DNA of 64,000 nucleotides from Cyclospora cayetanensis (taxonomy: Eukaryota; Apicomplexa; Conoidasida; Eucoccidiorida; Eimeriidae), in assembly GCF_002999335.1 (NCBI RefSeq), contig NW_020312747.1, forward strand, positions 125,713-189,712, written 5' to 3'. Positions 34,559 to 49,100 of the stretch are shown here, piece after piece. The notes below the pieces were generated by a model. That model saw nothing but the letters and a program-made list of their open reading frames with translations. It was not told where the DNA came from and ran no database searches. Within the stretch, counting starts at the first letter, position 1, and each line of letters starts with the position of its first letter. A program made the position numbers and the translations under genes.

Positions 34559-37448
34559 AAAGTCTTGAGATTGCTGCCAAGCTCAAGCGGTTTGCAGATG
34601 CTTTCCCGGTGTTTGTACATCTGGGATGCGTCTACAGTCCGTTTGGAGTTGGCAGGCTCTAGCACACGTCTCGCGCGAGTTCTCTCGATCATGGTTTCCA
34701 TAAAGGCAGAAAGCTATTATGAATACCGTAGCCAGCTCTTCAGAGAAGCTTCTATATGCATATTGTGTACCAAGTACATCCACAACCATCTCAACCTACC
34801 GACGATCGCAAGTTGTTCCCAAATACGCTATAATCTTATTTAAGATTATCTTCATGCAACATGTATTGCCATCACTTTTGTGAGCACGAGAATTTTTGTG
34901 GAAGTGGCGCATTCAAGTCTCGCTAACAGTATGAGCTTGCGTGCATAGATGATAAGCTGGCGAGGACACATGCATGTGTCTATAGGCTATCCGTCTCGCA
35001 GTTACTGTGCACGCACACTGTTAGATCCCATCCGTACTTGGGATTTCTGGCTGCATTATCGTACTTTTTTGCTTCGTTCGATGCCTGCTGTCTTTTGCAG
35101 GCTCCTGTGGGCTCAAAGCGTTTTTCTGCTGTCCTAGGCATTGTGAGTTCTTCCTTATCCTGTCTACGTACTGTGCATCTGTTTTTTCCGATCTCGCCGC
35201 ATAGCTCGTTGGAGCATCATGTGATGTCAGTACTCTGCTGCGCATCTGCCTGCAGGCCTGTGTAAGTTTACAGCGTGTGCGGCATTATCCCCTTTTTACC
35301 GTGGACGCACCAGCAAATGGGATCGGCCTCCTTGGCTCTCCATTTACACCCTTTTCAGAAGACTCTCTGCAGCTACTTTTTCGCTGCCTTTAACTCCTTG
35401 CCTGTCTCTGTGTGTCGATTTGCCTATGCTTGCACGCTGTTGGGTCGTCTTTCTTCCTCTTCGCGCTCCAGTCTACCTTAGTGGGTGCATCCGTTTGTCT
35501 GCAGGTAACTGGACTGCTGCTTTTCAGTAGATTCTATCTGGAACATATGGCTTCAATACTCTGTGGGGATTCCGGCTCTTAGATCCCTTTTGATTCACCT
35601 AATCGGTTGCGAGGAAAAAGTGTTTTCGCAGCATCACGCGGTCACTTGTATCTCTGAGGGATCTGGTGTGCTTGCCCCTTGAGCTAGTATTACACCTGCC
35701 ATTTGTGGATCGGACAGGAGGGAAGCGTTCATGCTTGTCACAGCTGCGTGAATATACAGGGTTTCATCTGCTTAGATAGTGGGCACTTGGATTTTGCTGC
35801 GCAGGCAAAGTGTATCTTCCCTCCCGATTTTATGATCTCTACGTATCGTAGGTGCTGTGCATGCTTGGCACTCTCATATACCGCTTCGTTGGTTACAGCA
35901 TTCGCTGCAGTCAAAATATCGCCCTCCTTAGACTCGCGCCTCTCTAAAGATTGCAGAAAATGCGTTTGAAGCACAGAGGTCATGCATAGGGGCACCAGGA
36001 AACGAACATTCAATGCAGTATTTTGATTTTAGCTTTGGAGCCTACTGCGCCCTGTCGTAGGCCAGGGAACCGGCTGTCTCCCCCTTTTAATGAAAAGCTG
36101 GATCCCAATCAGTATATACACAGGATCTGTATGGATACTTGTGGCTGTGTGTGTCTAGTAGAATACTATCATAGGAGCCTCTCCACCCCTCAGCTGCAGG
36201 CCTTACTTGGGATGGCCTTACTAGTGAAGCATATCATCTGACTATTATTACTGCTGCTGTAGGTGGGCTTTTGCACGCACATCTACGTGAAACTCAGCCT
36301 CCGCACGCTGTTTTTATGTGTATGCACCTATACGGCGAAGTTGACTCGTCAGTGGTACTACTGATTGTGCGGGCATAGGTTTCACCAGTAGGCTACTAGT
36401 ACGACACCCCGTAGAGGCGGGCGGGACTTTTTGTAGTATCCTTCCTTATAAGAAGGGAAACGGAAACTGTAATGACTCGCAGGCAAGTGTGTCCCTTGAA
36501 GATGCCGATAGGCCTCTTTATTGCTTTCGTGAGAGCAGGTGCGCATGGAGGAGGCGTTGTTGTGGTGTTGTATGGCTTTTCCGTTGAAGCACTACACGTG
36601 CGACAACGGCGCTGGTAGTTCCTCAGTCAATTTTCTTTCTCGGCACTGTGTTGGTATTTCTGCTTCTTGTGCCTATTGCTTCCTCTGTTGCTTGGTGCTT
36701 TTTGTCCTTTTCCTTCTAAGCTCCACAAGGCGACTACTGTTGCTACCTTCCTCTTTACAGGGATCCCCAGAAATTAGGAAGAAAGTGAACAATGGGGTAC
36801 AAAGGACATACCAAAATTAGCGACATGCAGAGCTCTGCGATGTATCCCGTAAATCTGGTAGAAATGTGCTCACGCCTCCACTAACCTTTCACAACAGAAA
36901 CGAGGCACCATGAGGCAGGGGAGCCCTAGCCTGTGTATGCTTTCCTGTGTATAAAGATGTGAAAGATTCTTTTGTTCATGATTGTAGTGTGCGCTTATCT
37001 ATACGGGTAGACGCGCAAGGCAAACTTTTTATTTGTAGCTGCATTTTTGGCGCCTCCTTGTCTGACGAAGCGATGCACCATCTAAGGTATCTGTATACAG
37101 ATAATTAGCTCAAGACTCGATGCAAATTTAAGACAATGCTGTCGAGTGTCCGTTCATATAGGCCCTTTCTTTTGCTGCCCGCGCCCAGTGCTCCGTCAAG
37201 TGAGGATAATGAAATCTAGCATGTGCGCTGCTGCATCCTCTAAGCACTTACAGTACTCACAGCTAGCTGCACGTAAAATCGCGCCCACATACGCCCAGAC
37301 TTGCCTCTTCTTGTGCGAGGCGAACACTAATCTGCACACAGTCAACTCTTTCACTAATTTTAATTTAAATATAACCAGCGTAGTGCAGAGCACCTATGCA
37401 CAGTATAGCGTGCTACATTTTCCCCAAAACTCCAAACGAAAGGCACGC
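34559..37448. other. Gene-poor region left of repeat copy 2
   Basis: Almost 2.9 kb with only short frames and no motif. Pyrimidine-rich tracts followed by AG are common, but no exon chain could be assembled. Confidence 0.4.
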
Positions 37449-40400
37449 ACTCATACTCCGTACCTGAACGTTGAAGCTAATTGTGTATGGGCTAGCGGAA
37501 AAGTTTCCGCACTGTCGACACTCCCCGACAATGCAAAAATGCGAAAAACAGTGCAAATGACAAAAGAAAACGTGTTCACTAGCTCGCAAAGAAACGCAGA
37601 AGGGGAGAAAGACACACCGTAGCAATCCACGAACAAGGGCCCAAACCAATGCGATGGCGGCAGCGCGATTACTCGTTAAGCACTGAAATATGTGGTCATC
37701 ATGTTAAGGAAATAAAGGTAACACGTATAATATACAAACGGAGTCGTTGTACACGCTAGTTCAGCAGTGCCTTCGCGCCTCACAGAGCACTTCGTGCAAC
37801 TGCAGGCCATAAATGCAAAGTAATCGTTTTTAAAGCCTCGAGAGGGACTCAAGGGAGCTGGGAGAGACACCATAGATAAGAGTTCCTAAGCACAAGCCTA
37901 CCCGTAAGGAACATCTTAACAATAGCCAGGAGATCAAGCGATTCCCATAGCTATAGTTGTTTCCGGCAGAGCATGCAGTGGTGGAAGATAATTACTTGGG
38001 GGGAGTGCGAGGAAGAATGTTAGTGGCAACTTACGTTGAGAGCGGAAAGGGCCTGCTGGTTCTCCGGTAGAGAACACAGCTCGCAACTGCCCTGACCTGA
38101 ACCACTGAAATTGGCACTACCCTCACCATTTCACTAGAAATCCTGTCGTATGTCCTTAGTGCTCAAGAGTCCTAAAATCCAATACTTCTACAGCCCCACG
38201 CGAATCCTCCGCCTTCACACACGTCATTTGCTTACGCAGCAAATTTCTTGATTAATTAGGGAAGTTTTGAAACTTTTTCAAAAGCCACTATTGATAGTTT
38301 AGTGGAGACTAAGACTTGCAAGGAAAACTGACAGAGTGAGAAAGAGTGCTGAGTTGTGAGAGGATGGCAATTGGTCCTAGTCACCTTGCCACAAAGCGCG
38401 TTATCTGCTCACCTTCTGGTGTGCTATGTACAGCCGACTGAACCACCAAAACCCAATCCCCAGGTTCGAAACACATAGCCGACTGCCGCTCATCACAGTT
38501 GCATGCTGTCTATTTTGTGCGGTGCGCTTACGGTCGCGTGCACTGGCTAGTGGTCGTCTTAATTCCTTGGCTGTTAAAAGTGGTTGCCGAATCGGACCAC
38601 CAAGTCCAGGCCCCGACGGGAGCGCGGCTTATCAAAATAGACAGCTGATGCGGTAGAGCAATGGGTAGCCGATTGTACTGTTGTATTAGAGGCCGGTTCA
38701 GCACGAGGGGGAACGCCTAGCCAGTCAATTGCACTTTTGTGAGCATGACGTCACAATACTGTAGAACAGTGTAGTTGGTGCGCGCTATCTGCCTCCTTGT
38801 CTTAGTATGGTTCGCAGTGGTCTTGTGGTCAATGTGCAGGCGGGTTCTCAAGGCACGCCAATACGCACTAACGAACTTCGGGTCCCTATTTGTAGTGATA
38901 CTTTAGGCAAATAGGAGTAGCTTGCATTTGTAATACGAAAGTAGTTGAGTGAATTTTGGGGTCGCGCTAGAGCTGAAGCAAGGAATGGAGTGAGCATATT
39001 TGCTGGGTCTGTCAGTAACGACGTAGATGCTGAGCTATCCCTTGACCGCCGACAGTCCAACAATAAAGTCCGTTGTCAGATCTGTCCAAGTCTATCCAGG
39101 AACCCGAAGGCTTTGCTAACGACTGGAGTCAGGAGAAACGTGCCTCTGCAACTGCTAGAACTCTGGGTATGACCGTTCATGCATGTCTACCGGGACGCGT
39201 CCCAGACTACCGGAAGCACCGTGAGTGTTTTTCCACTGTCGTGTGATGACCCGGAAACCCATGGCCATCTGCTTTGCATGAAAAACTACTGCAGTGATAA
39301 GTCGGGAAGAACCGTGGAGGAGTCCTCGCTTTGACTGGTACCACAACACGCCGCCCTCAACGCGGTAGTGCTTCACCCTCTTGCCATGCTTGATTGTGAC
39401 GGTCATAGCGTTTCGTGGGTGTCAACGCATAACAGCTACAGAGTTCTTATAAAAGCCAAATTCCCACACAGACAAAAGCGGCTGTGGTGCGCAATAGTGA
39501 ATTGCCAGGAAGTCGCAAGCGTGCGCCGGCGATCACGTGGGTGACACCCTCGATATATTTCACTGTGAAGTCCTACTGCACGAGGCAGCGAACTCAGTGA
39601 ACAGCTCTTGAATCAGAAGACCTATGAGCAGTCTCTATAAAGTGCATTAGAGACTGGTGGCCGGCCTGGACAGTAAAATGATGCCCAATTCAATAGTCCC
39701 AGTATTTGTCACGCCCCATCACACCGCATAGACTTTTTCTTACCGCAATTGGTACTGCTACCCGGTTTCTGTGAAGCGATAAGGAGTAAAAACAATTTGC
39801 CGGTGTATCGAAGATCCCGTTGCTTGTTGGGAAAGAACTGCTCCCACCGCTTCGTCCAGATCATCGGTTGCCAGGAAAAGCTAAAGCGCACAGTCAAGCT
39901 GAGCAAACGACAGAGAAGCTCGAAGAACGTCGATAGGCATCCTTGCTGTGTTACCAGCCTCCTCTGTCCGAATCACAGACTGTGTTTTCTTAAGTGGAGC
40001 ATTTGAGAGAGCAGCGATCGGAGTAAGGTCCGAAAACTTAATTTGGTTGATCTGATGCAGGCTCACGTAGAACTTCTTAACACCCTTGCGTGTGCATGAA
40101 GGTAAAGGTCACGCCTTAACTTCGTTTTATGCCAAATCTCTCCATCCGTGCAGCCAAAGCACGAAATCCTCAATTCACAGCTGTTCGCACTAAAAGCAAA
40201 TACTTGTGTGCTTCGCATATCACTGCTGGCCTCGCCACAGCTAAAGCACAGGCTTTGGTGCTGTAGATGCTCTTGAGCGTTTCGGCTGAAGACTCCAGCC
40301 CTCCATGTACATGGCTGTCCATCCCTCTTAACCACACTTTTTAAATTCTACATAGCATGCTGTAGTAGACTGTCTGGGGCATTAATTAGTCGAAACGTCA

Positions 40401-40987
40401 CACGGGTACATGCGAACTTGTGAGCTGTGTGTAAGGCTGTTTCGTGCGAGTCGGAGCGGTGAACAAAGGTTTGTATAAAGGCATCTGTGGAGCCAAATGC
40501 CGACTAGATTGTTGATCTGTGTAGTATGTTAGTTTGAAAATATGAGGCCTTGGGGACTTGTACTTTACATTCCTCGTGTTCAGTGGCTAATTTATCATGC
40601 ACATGGGCCACCTTCCGTCATTCTCAGTGGAAACACCGGGTTATGCCCCGAAGTGCTGACCAGCTTGTGCACCTGTCAAGTTCTCAAATAGCCACTAGCC
40701 TGCTGCTCAGTCTTCTCTTCATGTTTTGGGGAGCTTCTGACATCGCGGAACATAGCTTGGAACTAACTTGGGGATTAGCTCCATATGATGCATTGGACGA
40801 CCAGCAGGCGGGCAGCTTGCAGGCAGTTCATTATTATCTAGCCAGCCACTAGTTCCTTTTTTGATATTGATCCCATTCTGTTGCCTATTGGCTCAAGGTT
40901 CAACTGAGCGCTTTGAGAGTATTAGCTGCAGAGCTCGTAAGATGGGATGCACGGTCAAAACCATCTTCTCTCACTGTGCTGCTAAGC
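37449..40987 (-). mobile_element. Decayed Ty3/gypsy-type LTR retrotransposon, copy 2 of a direct repeat
   Basis: Same content and orientation as copy 1, offset by 13,187 bp at the left end and 13,190 bp after a 3-bp insertion near 37.99 kb. RT (about 40.25-40.80 kb), RNase H start (about 39.82-39.87 kb), integrase zinc-binding-like (about 39.19-39.40 kb) and integrase core (38.72-38.89 kb) segments all lie on the minus strand. They carry the same stops, frame changes and lost RT catalytic aspartates as copy 1. Shared lesions mean this is a duplicated relic, not an independently inserted active element. Confidence 0.8.
38092..40903. repeat. Core of direct repeat, copy 2, apparently identical to 24902-27713
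   Basis: Partner of the copy 1 core; no mismatch seen across 2,812 bp, with diverged flanks on both sides. Same orientation, so unequal exchange between copies would delete or duplicate the 13-kb interval carrying AP-3 sigma and the small secreted-protein gene. Confidence 0.85.
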
Positions 40988-43179
40988 CGCCTTCATGAGG
41001 ACTCTATCTGGCTCTTTCATTAAAGCACTGTCTACTCTTTTAATCATTTTACAGGAAAACTTAAATATTTAACAGGTCGTTGGTCTGTTCTAATATGCGA
41101 TCAGTTGCGGAGTAAAATTGGCTTGATACAAGTGGACAGTGTTTTGTGGGTTCGGGCTGGATGGTATGCCCAACTACCTGGAAACCATCGGAATACTTTT
41201 TGGATGCTGCTGCATGCAGCTAACTGCTCAGCACCTCTCATGTGGGGAAGTCTGAGGGGTGCGGGTAGGGGAGGGGAGGAGTCTTTTTGAAAGGAACTCT
41301 CACTAGGTTCTCCCGACTTTGGATTGAATCTAAAATTAAGTATATTCTCACGGAGATCTTTGCTGGAGCTTCCCGCAATGGCACCCTACACTTGGCCTTT
41401 TACATCACTCACGCTTTTGCAAAGCAAGGCATTCAGCACATGTGCTTTACGGTTCACGTTAAGCAAACCCTTCGTTAGCAAAAGCATTCCGCCGGAAAGA
41501 ATGAAGGGTATTGGTACATTACAAGAAGCAGTTCTCTCAAAAAAGACGCTGTACGAGTCTCAAAGAGAGCAACTCGTGCCTTTCTCCTTTAAGGCTCACA
41601 ATAATTTTCGTCTGTTTGGCCATCGACCTCCCTCTGTGTCGTTGCACTGCCTTTTTTGTTATGGGTATGCATGTTCCTTCCCTTGCTGTGTTTTCATATG
41701 CGTTCAACGCCCATGGGGCTTTGCACTGTGTCTTTTAGGTCCTTTGCCCATTTCTCTACTTTCGTTTAGCTTCATCTGCAGATATATTCGCAGTCGTCAA
41801 AGCATTACAGCACCAAAGTTAAGGGTAACTACGATGTCCAGTTGCCTGTTTCTACGCAATAGCTAAATATGCTTTTTATGATATATAATATAGGTGGTGG
41901 CTCCGGAGTTAAAGCCAGGTTGGAGGGTATGCGCAGGTTGAGACACAGAGCCGTCACGCTTCTGTTTTATTGCCGCCGTCGATGTCATATTGAAGATCGG
42001 CCTCGGGGAAAAGGATCCAAGCATACTGCTTGCATGCGTCAAGTAAGAGTAAAAATGATTCGGGCATGAAGGTGAGGATCCCTGAGGGAGCGCAGATTTC
42101 AGTATGAGCACTGTGGATAGGAAGAGCTGCTCGCTTGCTGTGGAATTCTCATTAAATTTATCAAGATGGAAGGACATAAGAGCAATATTCCCTTTTCCGT
42201 ATTTTGCTTTTTCAAGAGAAGGATGCAAGTGTGAGGGAAGAAACCGCTGCTTGTTTGTACCTTTTAATCCTTATTCTGCTTGCAAGATCCTGTGCTGGGC
42301 CCGTTGCTCCCCTCCATCCCTAAGCAGGTCAAAAGCGGCAATGTTCCCTCCGGCACCGGGTTCCATTACCTCAAATGGTTACGTCACATGAGAGTATTTG
42401 GGACTAATATCCCTTACTGTCCTTGGCGGATGAAAAGGGGACACCAAAACTCGTTAAGGCTCAAGGCATCAAGTCACCTGATGGCGCTGCACCCGTGCGC
42501 AGCGAGTGAACCACTGGCGCATGCGCATGGTTGCACCACTTTGCCTTCTCTTTAACTTCTGGGGATCGATTTCTACTTTTAGATCCTAAGAAAGGGATTT
42601 GATGCCCTTCAGCCACAGATGCCGCTCCTTTTTTTTACATTCTCCTTGTGCCACTCAATCCCCTCCAGAAATGTCACAGGACCGCTGGAGCAGGCCCTTG
42701 TATACTTCTGCCCATATCGTTGCACCAGTACCCCCGTTAAAATAGGCTCAGACAGAGTCAGGTCTAAGCTTGTATTTTGCAGAATTTGCTACTTCACCGC
42801 CTTCATTCTGCCATACCATCTATAACATCCTTTCGGCAAAGGCTGTGCACCCACCCAGCCATCTTGCACGACTCGCTTTTCCTTCTATCTCTACTAGTTC
42901 CTTTTCCTTTCTGTCCCCCTGCTTCTTGTGCTTATCTGCCCACCTTTCCCTGGTTTTCTGCAGTGCTGCTGTGTGTGCTCCCTCCGCCACTCTCCCGGGA
43001 GCCCCTCCCGATGAGCTCCAACTTTTTTCTTTCAAAGAGGGAAAAGCATTATTTCGTCTATCAAGCACTGTAAGAAAGCGCTGAGTGCTTCCTCTCGAAA
43101 GCACTAAGCCCCCGGGGCGGTGCCATGAAACTGCCACAAGTGCCCCAAAGAAGCCTCACGGATACCGCTTGGCAAAGAA
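40988..43179. other. Region between repeat copy 2 and the phosphodiesterase gene
   Basis: No supported gene. The longest plus frame (41324-41866) lacks motifs and splice coherence. The right part presumably contains the phosphodiesterase promoter. Confidence 0.4.
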
Positions 43180-46100
43180 ATGGACCCATTAGCGTCTGTC
43201 TCTTTACAATCACCCAGTGATGACCAGGATGCGGACGCATCCCCTGTGCAACCTCCCGCAGCATGCAATCACGGAAGTAGAGAAGAGGGGCGTGGACTTG
43301 GAGCTGACAGCGGATCCAGTGTGTTGACACCTCTTCCAAGAGGAGGCTGGAGAAGTAGCAGAGATGACACCCGGCACGCATCTGAACTCACCCCTTTCAG
43401 GATGCACAAGACCGTTTCCTTTCAGCCCGACGCGAGCCCAGTGTCTGGCACCTCACATGGGCCATCCTTCTCAGTCATTACCACTCTTCGTTCAGATGGC
43501 TACCCGAATGGAGCGAATAGCTGGGTTTGCAGATCTGGGAATACCGGTCTTGGCAGAGGAACGGAGGGATCAGGCCCAAAATTAAGGCAGCTCAGCGGAT
43601 GCACGGAGGAAGGAGACGTATGCAGCTCGACATCGGTCCCTGTTCCTCAAGAGCGCCACGGAAGCCGATACAGACATACGGATACAGGTTCACCGCGGAA
43701 CGGACGCGAGGAGGGTGATACTGTAGCTCATCATGCCGCTACTAGTCAAAGTCCACTTTCCCGCAGGATGCTGTCTTTTCTCCTCTCCCCCTTCAGAGAA
43801 CTGGGTGGAGGGGAGCTCAATTTTGCATGGGCCTACAAAGAAGCTACAGCCGCTCACCACCGTAGCTGTACGCCGAACGATGCAGGGAACGACGATTCAA
43901 AGGGTTCTTTGTCTTCTTCCAGTGATAATGGAGACGATCACTGGTCCAGTCAACTCTCGGATGCTCACAAGAAAGCATCTCCCGGTCTGAAGTACTTCCC
44001 TTTGCAATTCAGAGACGAAGATGCGGAGCGCGAGTATGTCGCGGTGACGAACTATCAGTGCGCCTTACGGGTATCAATGTTTTTGCTGCTGCAGCACTGT
44101 GTGTTATTCCCCATCCAGTTGCTATTTTTCTTCTCCGACCCGCATTCTCACCTTGGCTCGATGTCAAGCAGATGTTTCATGCGACCCCTCGTCTTCGCGT
44201 ATGTTGCCGTTGCGATCTTCGGCCTGTCTCTCTCCCTGGCCCTCCTTTACCCCCGCCTTTTTCCTTGGGAAGTCGGATACATTTGCAGACGCTACTCAGG
44301 GCAACTCGCATGTGTGTACTCATTCGCGGTAAGCAGAGCCCGCCGCTACTAACTCATTGAGAGGGCAGCCAATCTCTCATCGGAAAAAGTATATTTATCT
44401 ACGTATCCACGCACGCACTGTATGGGCTTACTTTGCGTGCATTCTCCCAAAGCGCATAAGAAAACAAACGTACTGGGCGGAAAAGGGCTCACTCATTGCT
44501 TCTAGTTGCACAGTGGCTTTACCTGCTGCTTCTCATGCGGGTGTAGCACCTCCCGATGTACTCGGCACAGGTTTATATGCACTGCTGAAGGTACCAGCAC
44601 ATGCATGCAACAAGACCCAAGTCAATTGTTTGTTCTTTCGGCATTGATTTCCTGGCGTTTGTGGGTCTTCAGTACTCTGTGGCGTTAAGCGGCTCTCTGG
44701 TTGGGGGCCAGGTGAAGATGAGCAACGATCTGGAGGAGTCTCTGGCTTTCCATGGGAAGCATATCGATCTCTCGATCGCCGTGCCACACCTTTTCAGCTT
44801 TAACACGGAGATATCTCTACTCTACGTGTATGCATTTGCATCGAATCTTCTCTTTCTCGATATTATAGGGCCTATTCTCACGAAATGGACTCTGCTCCTC
44901 CACGCCTTCACCTCAGCAGGGCTCACTGCACCGTTCATTGTTGGATTCGCAAACGGCAGTCTCTTTAGCCTTTGCACGTTGTAAGCAAGAAAGCTGTGCA
45001 TGCACACACATGCTCATTCATCCTCACTCTTCATGCTGGGCAAACCGAAGTTTTGCTTCCACCTGAAGGCAGGATGAAGGAGAATGCGCACGTCAATACA
45101 GCTTCCCTGCACAGTTTGAGCGCTCTCACTAGCGTTTTCAGGAGGCGGCTTATGGGCTTTCTTGTGTTTCCTGCTTTTGCTTCCTGTGGGGTTATTTTAA
45201 GGGCCTCTCTGGTTGCACGGCTTCCTTTTGTGTTCATGCGGGTGCTGCTTGTGCATTCAGGCTGACCGTTGCTTCAATATCGATCATTTTAAGCTGCATG
45301 GCGTTCGCTGGGAGGATGTCTGGCGAGCTTCAGCACAGGCTCCTCTTCTTGCAATGGAGGGTCAGTGAATTGACCTCTTAGTTATGGCCACTAGCAGGGC
45401 CCGTTTTAGATCTCTCTATTTCGGCTATCTACGAGTGTATAGCCCTTCTTCAGCGCTGCCAAAGGCAATACCTTTTTAGTTGATGTGCTTTTCTTATATA
45501 TACAGCCAAATTCTTCAGAAGCGTCGTGGTTACTGCAGTTTTGGTGTCTCCTCCTTTTCGCTGTTGCTGCCGTTTTTCTTACCTGCAGAGGTCGAGGCTG
45601 CGGCTGGTGGAGCTGTTGAATGAGGAGCAGGCAACAACCACGAATAGGACCGCCATGGAAAATGTTGTCGGAGAGCTCGACCAGGTGAACTGGTGGCATC
45701 CTTTTTTCTGTGGATTATGATACATCAACCGTTTACTTCCAGGAATTTAGGACGCATAATAATTGAATAGGATTTGAGAGAGGATGCGGTACAAAAAGAT
45801 CTAACCTTAGGTAGTATTAACATATGAGACATCACAGGTGTCCATATATAAAGTCAGCTCTAGTGCTCAGCCCTTTGGCTTGGTACTTTCCAGAATACTT
45901 TGCCTAATACTTCTCAGGTAGTTGCATTATCTTCCTTGATGAGTGCGCAATGGCAAAAAAATTCATGTTGCGGTCGGTGTGCAGTGCGGGAAGATTCTGA
46001 GGCATCTGCGGAACATAAAAGTTGACTTTGGCAAAGAATTCGACGAGCTCTACCGCATTGTGTCCGAGTGGGTCGGCATGTTTTAAACGGTTGCAGTTGA

Positions 46101-49100
46101 ATTATGAGCGAACTGTTGCGTGTAAAATTTCATCCATTGGGGAAGATCTGTAACTACAATTCTCAAAGGCTCCAACATTTCGGTCATGCAGAAGCTCATT
46201 ACCTCTACACCTTTTGTGGGGCGATCTTTACTATCTGTGCTACTATTTTTTTCGCAGCTGCAGGCGGACGCTCCTCACTAGTGAAGACTTGTATACTATC
46301 GACATCGGCAATACGGATGTAGGGTTGTCAGGTTCCTTTGTGCTTACTCCTTTTCCTAAACACTTTATCCACCTTCTACCTGTTCCTAAGTGACAGGTGC
46401 TTTCAAAGTGCTCTTCTTTCAACTGCTGATTATTATATCGTAGCTAGGCAGGCTAGATGGTACATTATGGCAGCATTCTTCTCAGTGTTAAGCTCTTTTA
46501 TCCTAATACCCGCGCATGATCAAACTTCTTTCGTTCCCGCACTATCAAACGAGTTCTTGTCGTTTTTGCCAATGTGTATTTGAACAGTGCTTTAGCCAGC
46601 ATTATCTCCAGCTTCACTCGCGTTATAGTACCCGCAAAATTGAGGATCTTCGCAGCTGGTCAAACCAGCACTCGCTCGCCGCTGTCCAGACGGGAAGCCC
46701 CTTGAACGCTATAGATATGTTCAGTTGTTCGGGTAACCAAGCTCACTTTGTTTGACTACGCCTTTACTCCTTTTAATAAATTCTAAGTAATATATGCATT
46801 TCTCAGTAATGGTTCCTGTTGAGGCATCACCCATCTGGTCCCATAATGGCAGACTGTATAAACCACAGTTTCCCTGCTTGTTGCTTTTCCTTACCTCATC
46901 CTTACTTTCGCCAATCCACCCTAAGAAATTTCATTGTTTAGCTGCTTCTGCTTTTTGCAGACGGTTCTCCAAAAAAATCTTTGATATTTGATTCAGTGCT
47001 GGCAGCATGTCCCTTGAATTTTATGCTCAGGAGCCGGCTTGTCCGCAGAGCCCCACAGTTCAAGTACCATCGCTGCGGAGGGAGGCGAACCGCTCAACAA
47101 GCAGGAAACGATACGGCGTCGGATGGTACTACACCTTTTCTCCGGAGGCTTTGAACTTTAACGTGCATTAACGTGCTACTGTGTGAAGTTGGAAAACATG
47201 CACTCTTTGCGAGCTATGGGTGCATTTCGTTTGCTCTGATAGCTGCCCATTTTATACTTTTTGTACTCGCAGTGCTTGTCTATTTTCTCTCAATGTGGCA
47301 TTGTCAGCTTCTTGAGGAGGCAGAGCGCTCTTCGCATACAATCGGTCATTGCTGGTCGTTTAGTGTTCTACAGGTGAGCCTGTCTCGTCCGTCCTTCGTT
47401 GTTTCGATTATCTCGATTCCAGTTATTGCCCTTCCTTTACTTTGATGGCATGCCCTAAAATTGTACCCAGCTGCATTATGCTTTCATGGGTAGGAGAGCA
47501 CGAAGGCAGCCGCGTGAGTCATGCTGGTAGTGCGTGCCTTGCTTCCAGTATGACCCTCCGCCTTGTCAGCAGCTGCTGTCCATTATAGGACGAGTTTTCT
47601 CTCCATTTAAATGTTAATATCTTGTTTTAGTCTTCTTCACAGAATCTTTAGTTCCGTGCTGTGAGGCTTTCGCTAATATGCGTAGTCTCTGTTCCATAGC
47701 CATCTGTCTATGGTAATTCCTTCACATTGTTTTTTGCGTCTGCTTGTTTTCTCTGCTTGCGTAGCTGGACCAGGAGACTCAGGGAAGATCTCTTTTACTG
47801 GTTGGGGCGGCGCTACTGCGCCCCGTTGTATGTGACTGGGGATGCGGCACTGATGAGCTTTGCGAATTCCTCTGGACGCTGCAGTCCCAGTACCAACGAA
47901 ACCCATATCACAACCAAACGCATGCAGCCATGGTAAGCAGCAACTAAGAACGGCGTCACTAACATTTGGTACATAAAAATGAGCGCGCGATCCGATCAAA
48001 TAAATGGGGTAAGCTGAGTGAGTAGATTCAATGGTTGTACCCAGAGAACATTCAGCGTGCCGACGAATACGAAGATGTTTGCTAACTCATGAAACAAAAG
48101 GGTTCGAAGCTCATTGGTGCACACATATAATGAAGCTAAAATTCTTAGTTAGGAAGGCAAAGAGGAGATTGATTTGGGTATCTTGTTCCAAATTAAGTTA
48201 TGGGATCGTGTGATGATGGATCGCCAGTGGATTAGTATGTATGCGGGCTAAGCAAAAATTTCCAGTTGAACTTAGACATGTGGGCAACACTGATGGAATT
48301 CAGGAGGAACGAAAATGGGGCAGAGGGAATGTATGCGAACATAGTGCTCTTCGGTGCCGGTGCATTCTTTTACCTTAACTATGAAATAAGAATCGACCGA
48401 TGGAGGCGAACGGTGGATTGGTTTCGTTTATTTTTCAGCAACGAATTTTGCGCTCTGCATGTTCTCATAGATGATATTGCCTTCCCTGCTATTCTTATTG
48501 GCTTTTAACTAATTTGGCCACCTTTTTGCTGTTGAACATACCTGATTGTCTACTTTTTGTAGGTTGGCCACGCGACAGTTTGCCTGGCAAATCTACTCGG
48601 CATTTGGCTCCTGTAAGCTATGGCAAAAATGTTCGCCCTTGCGTTTAATGTGGATTATCGAGCGTGGTATATATATGGCTGCCTAAGAAAACAACAGTAC
48701 ACCCAAATACATAATCGTCAGACCACGTGTATGTCGTGGGTTCCACTTGTTTATTGCTGCTCTTTTGTTTTCTGTCGCTGAATTTCACGTTTGTTGTAGT
48801 ATCTGCTCTTTTGGGGTTTTCCCAGTTGCTTTATTTTTGTATTAACCTCCATGTTTTTCGTGAGCTTCCTTCTTTCGTGAGGTATCTCCCTTAATTTCAA
48901 GAATGTTGAATTATTCTGATCATTTTCCTTTGTACTTTTCTCGTGCACTGTGTGCAGAATGGATCCATTAGAGAAAGCAGCGTTAATTGCTGCCACCCTT
49001 GCTCATGACGTAGGCCATCCTGGCCGTACCAATCAATTCTTTGTTACGTGTTTTGATCCCTTGGTAAGACACTCTACACCCTTGGCCCGTGCGTTCACGC

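Noticed and set aside
41324..41866. 180-aa plus-strand frame before the phosphodiesterase gene
   Set aside because: No recognised motif or splice partners; hydrophobic stretches arise from pyrimidine-rich DNA.
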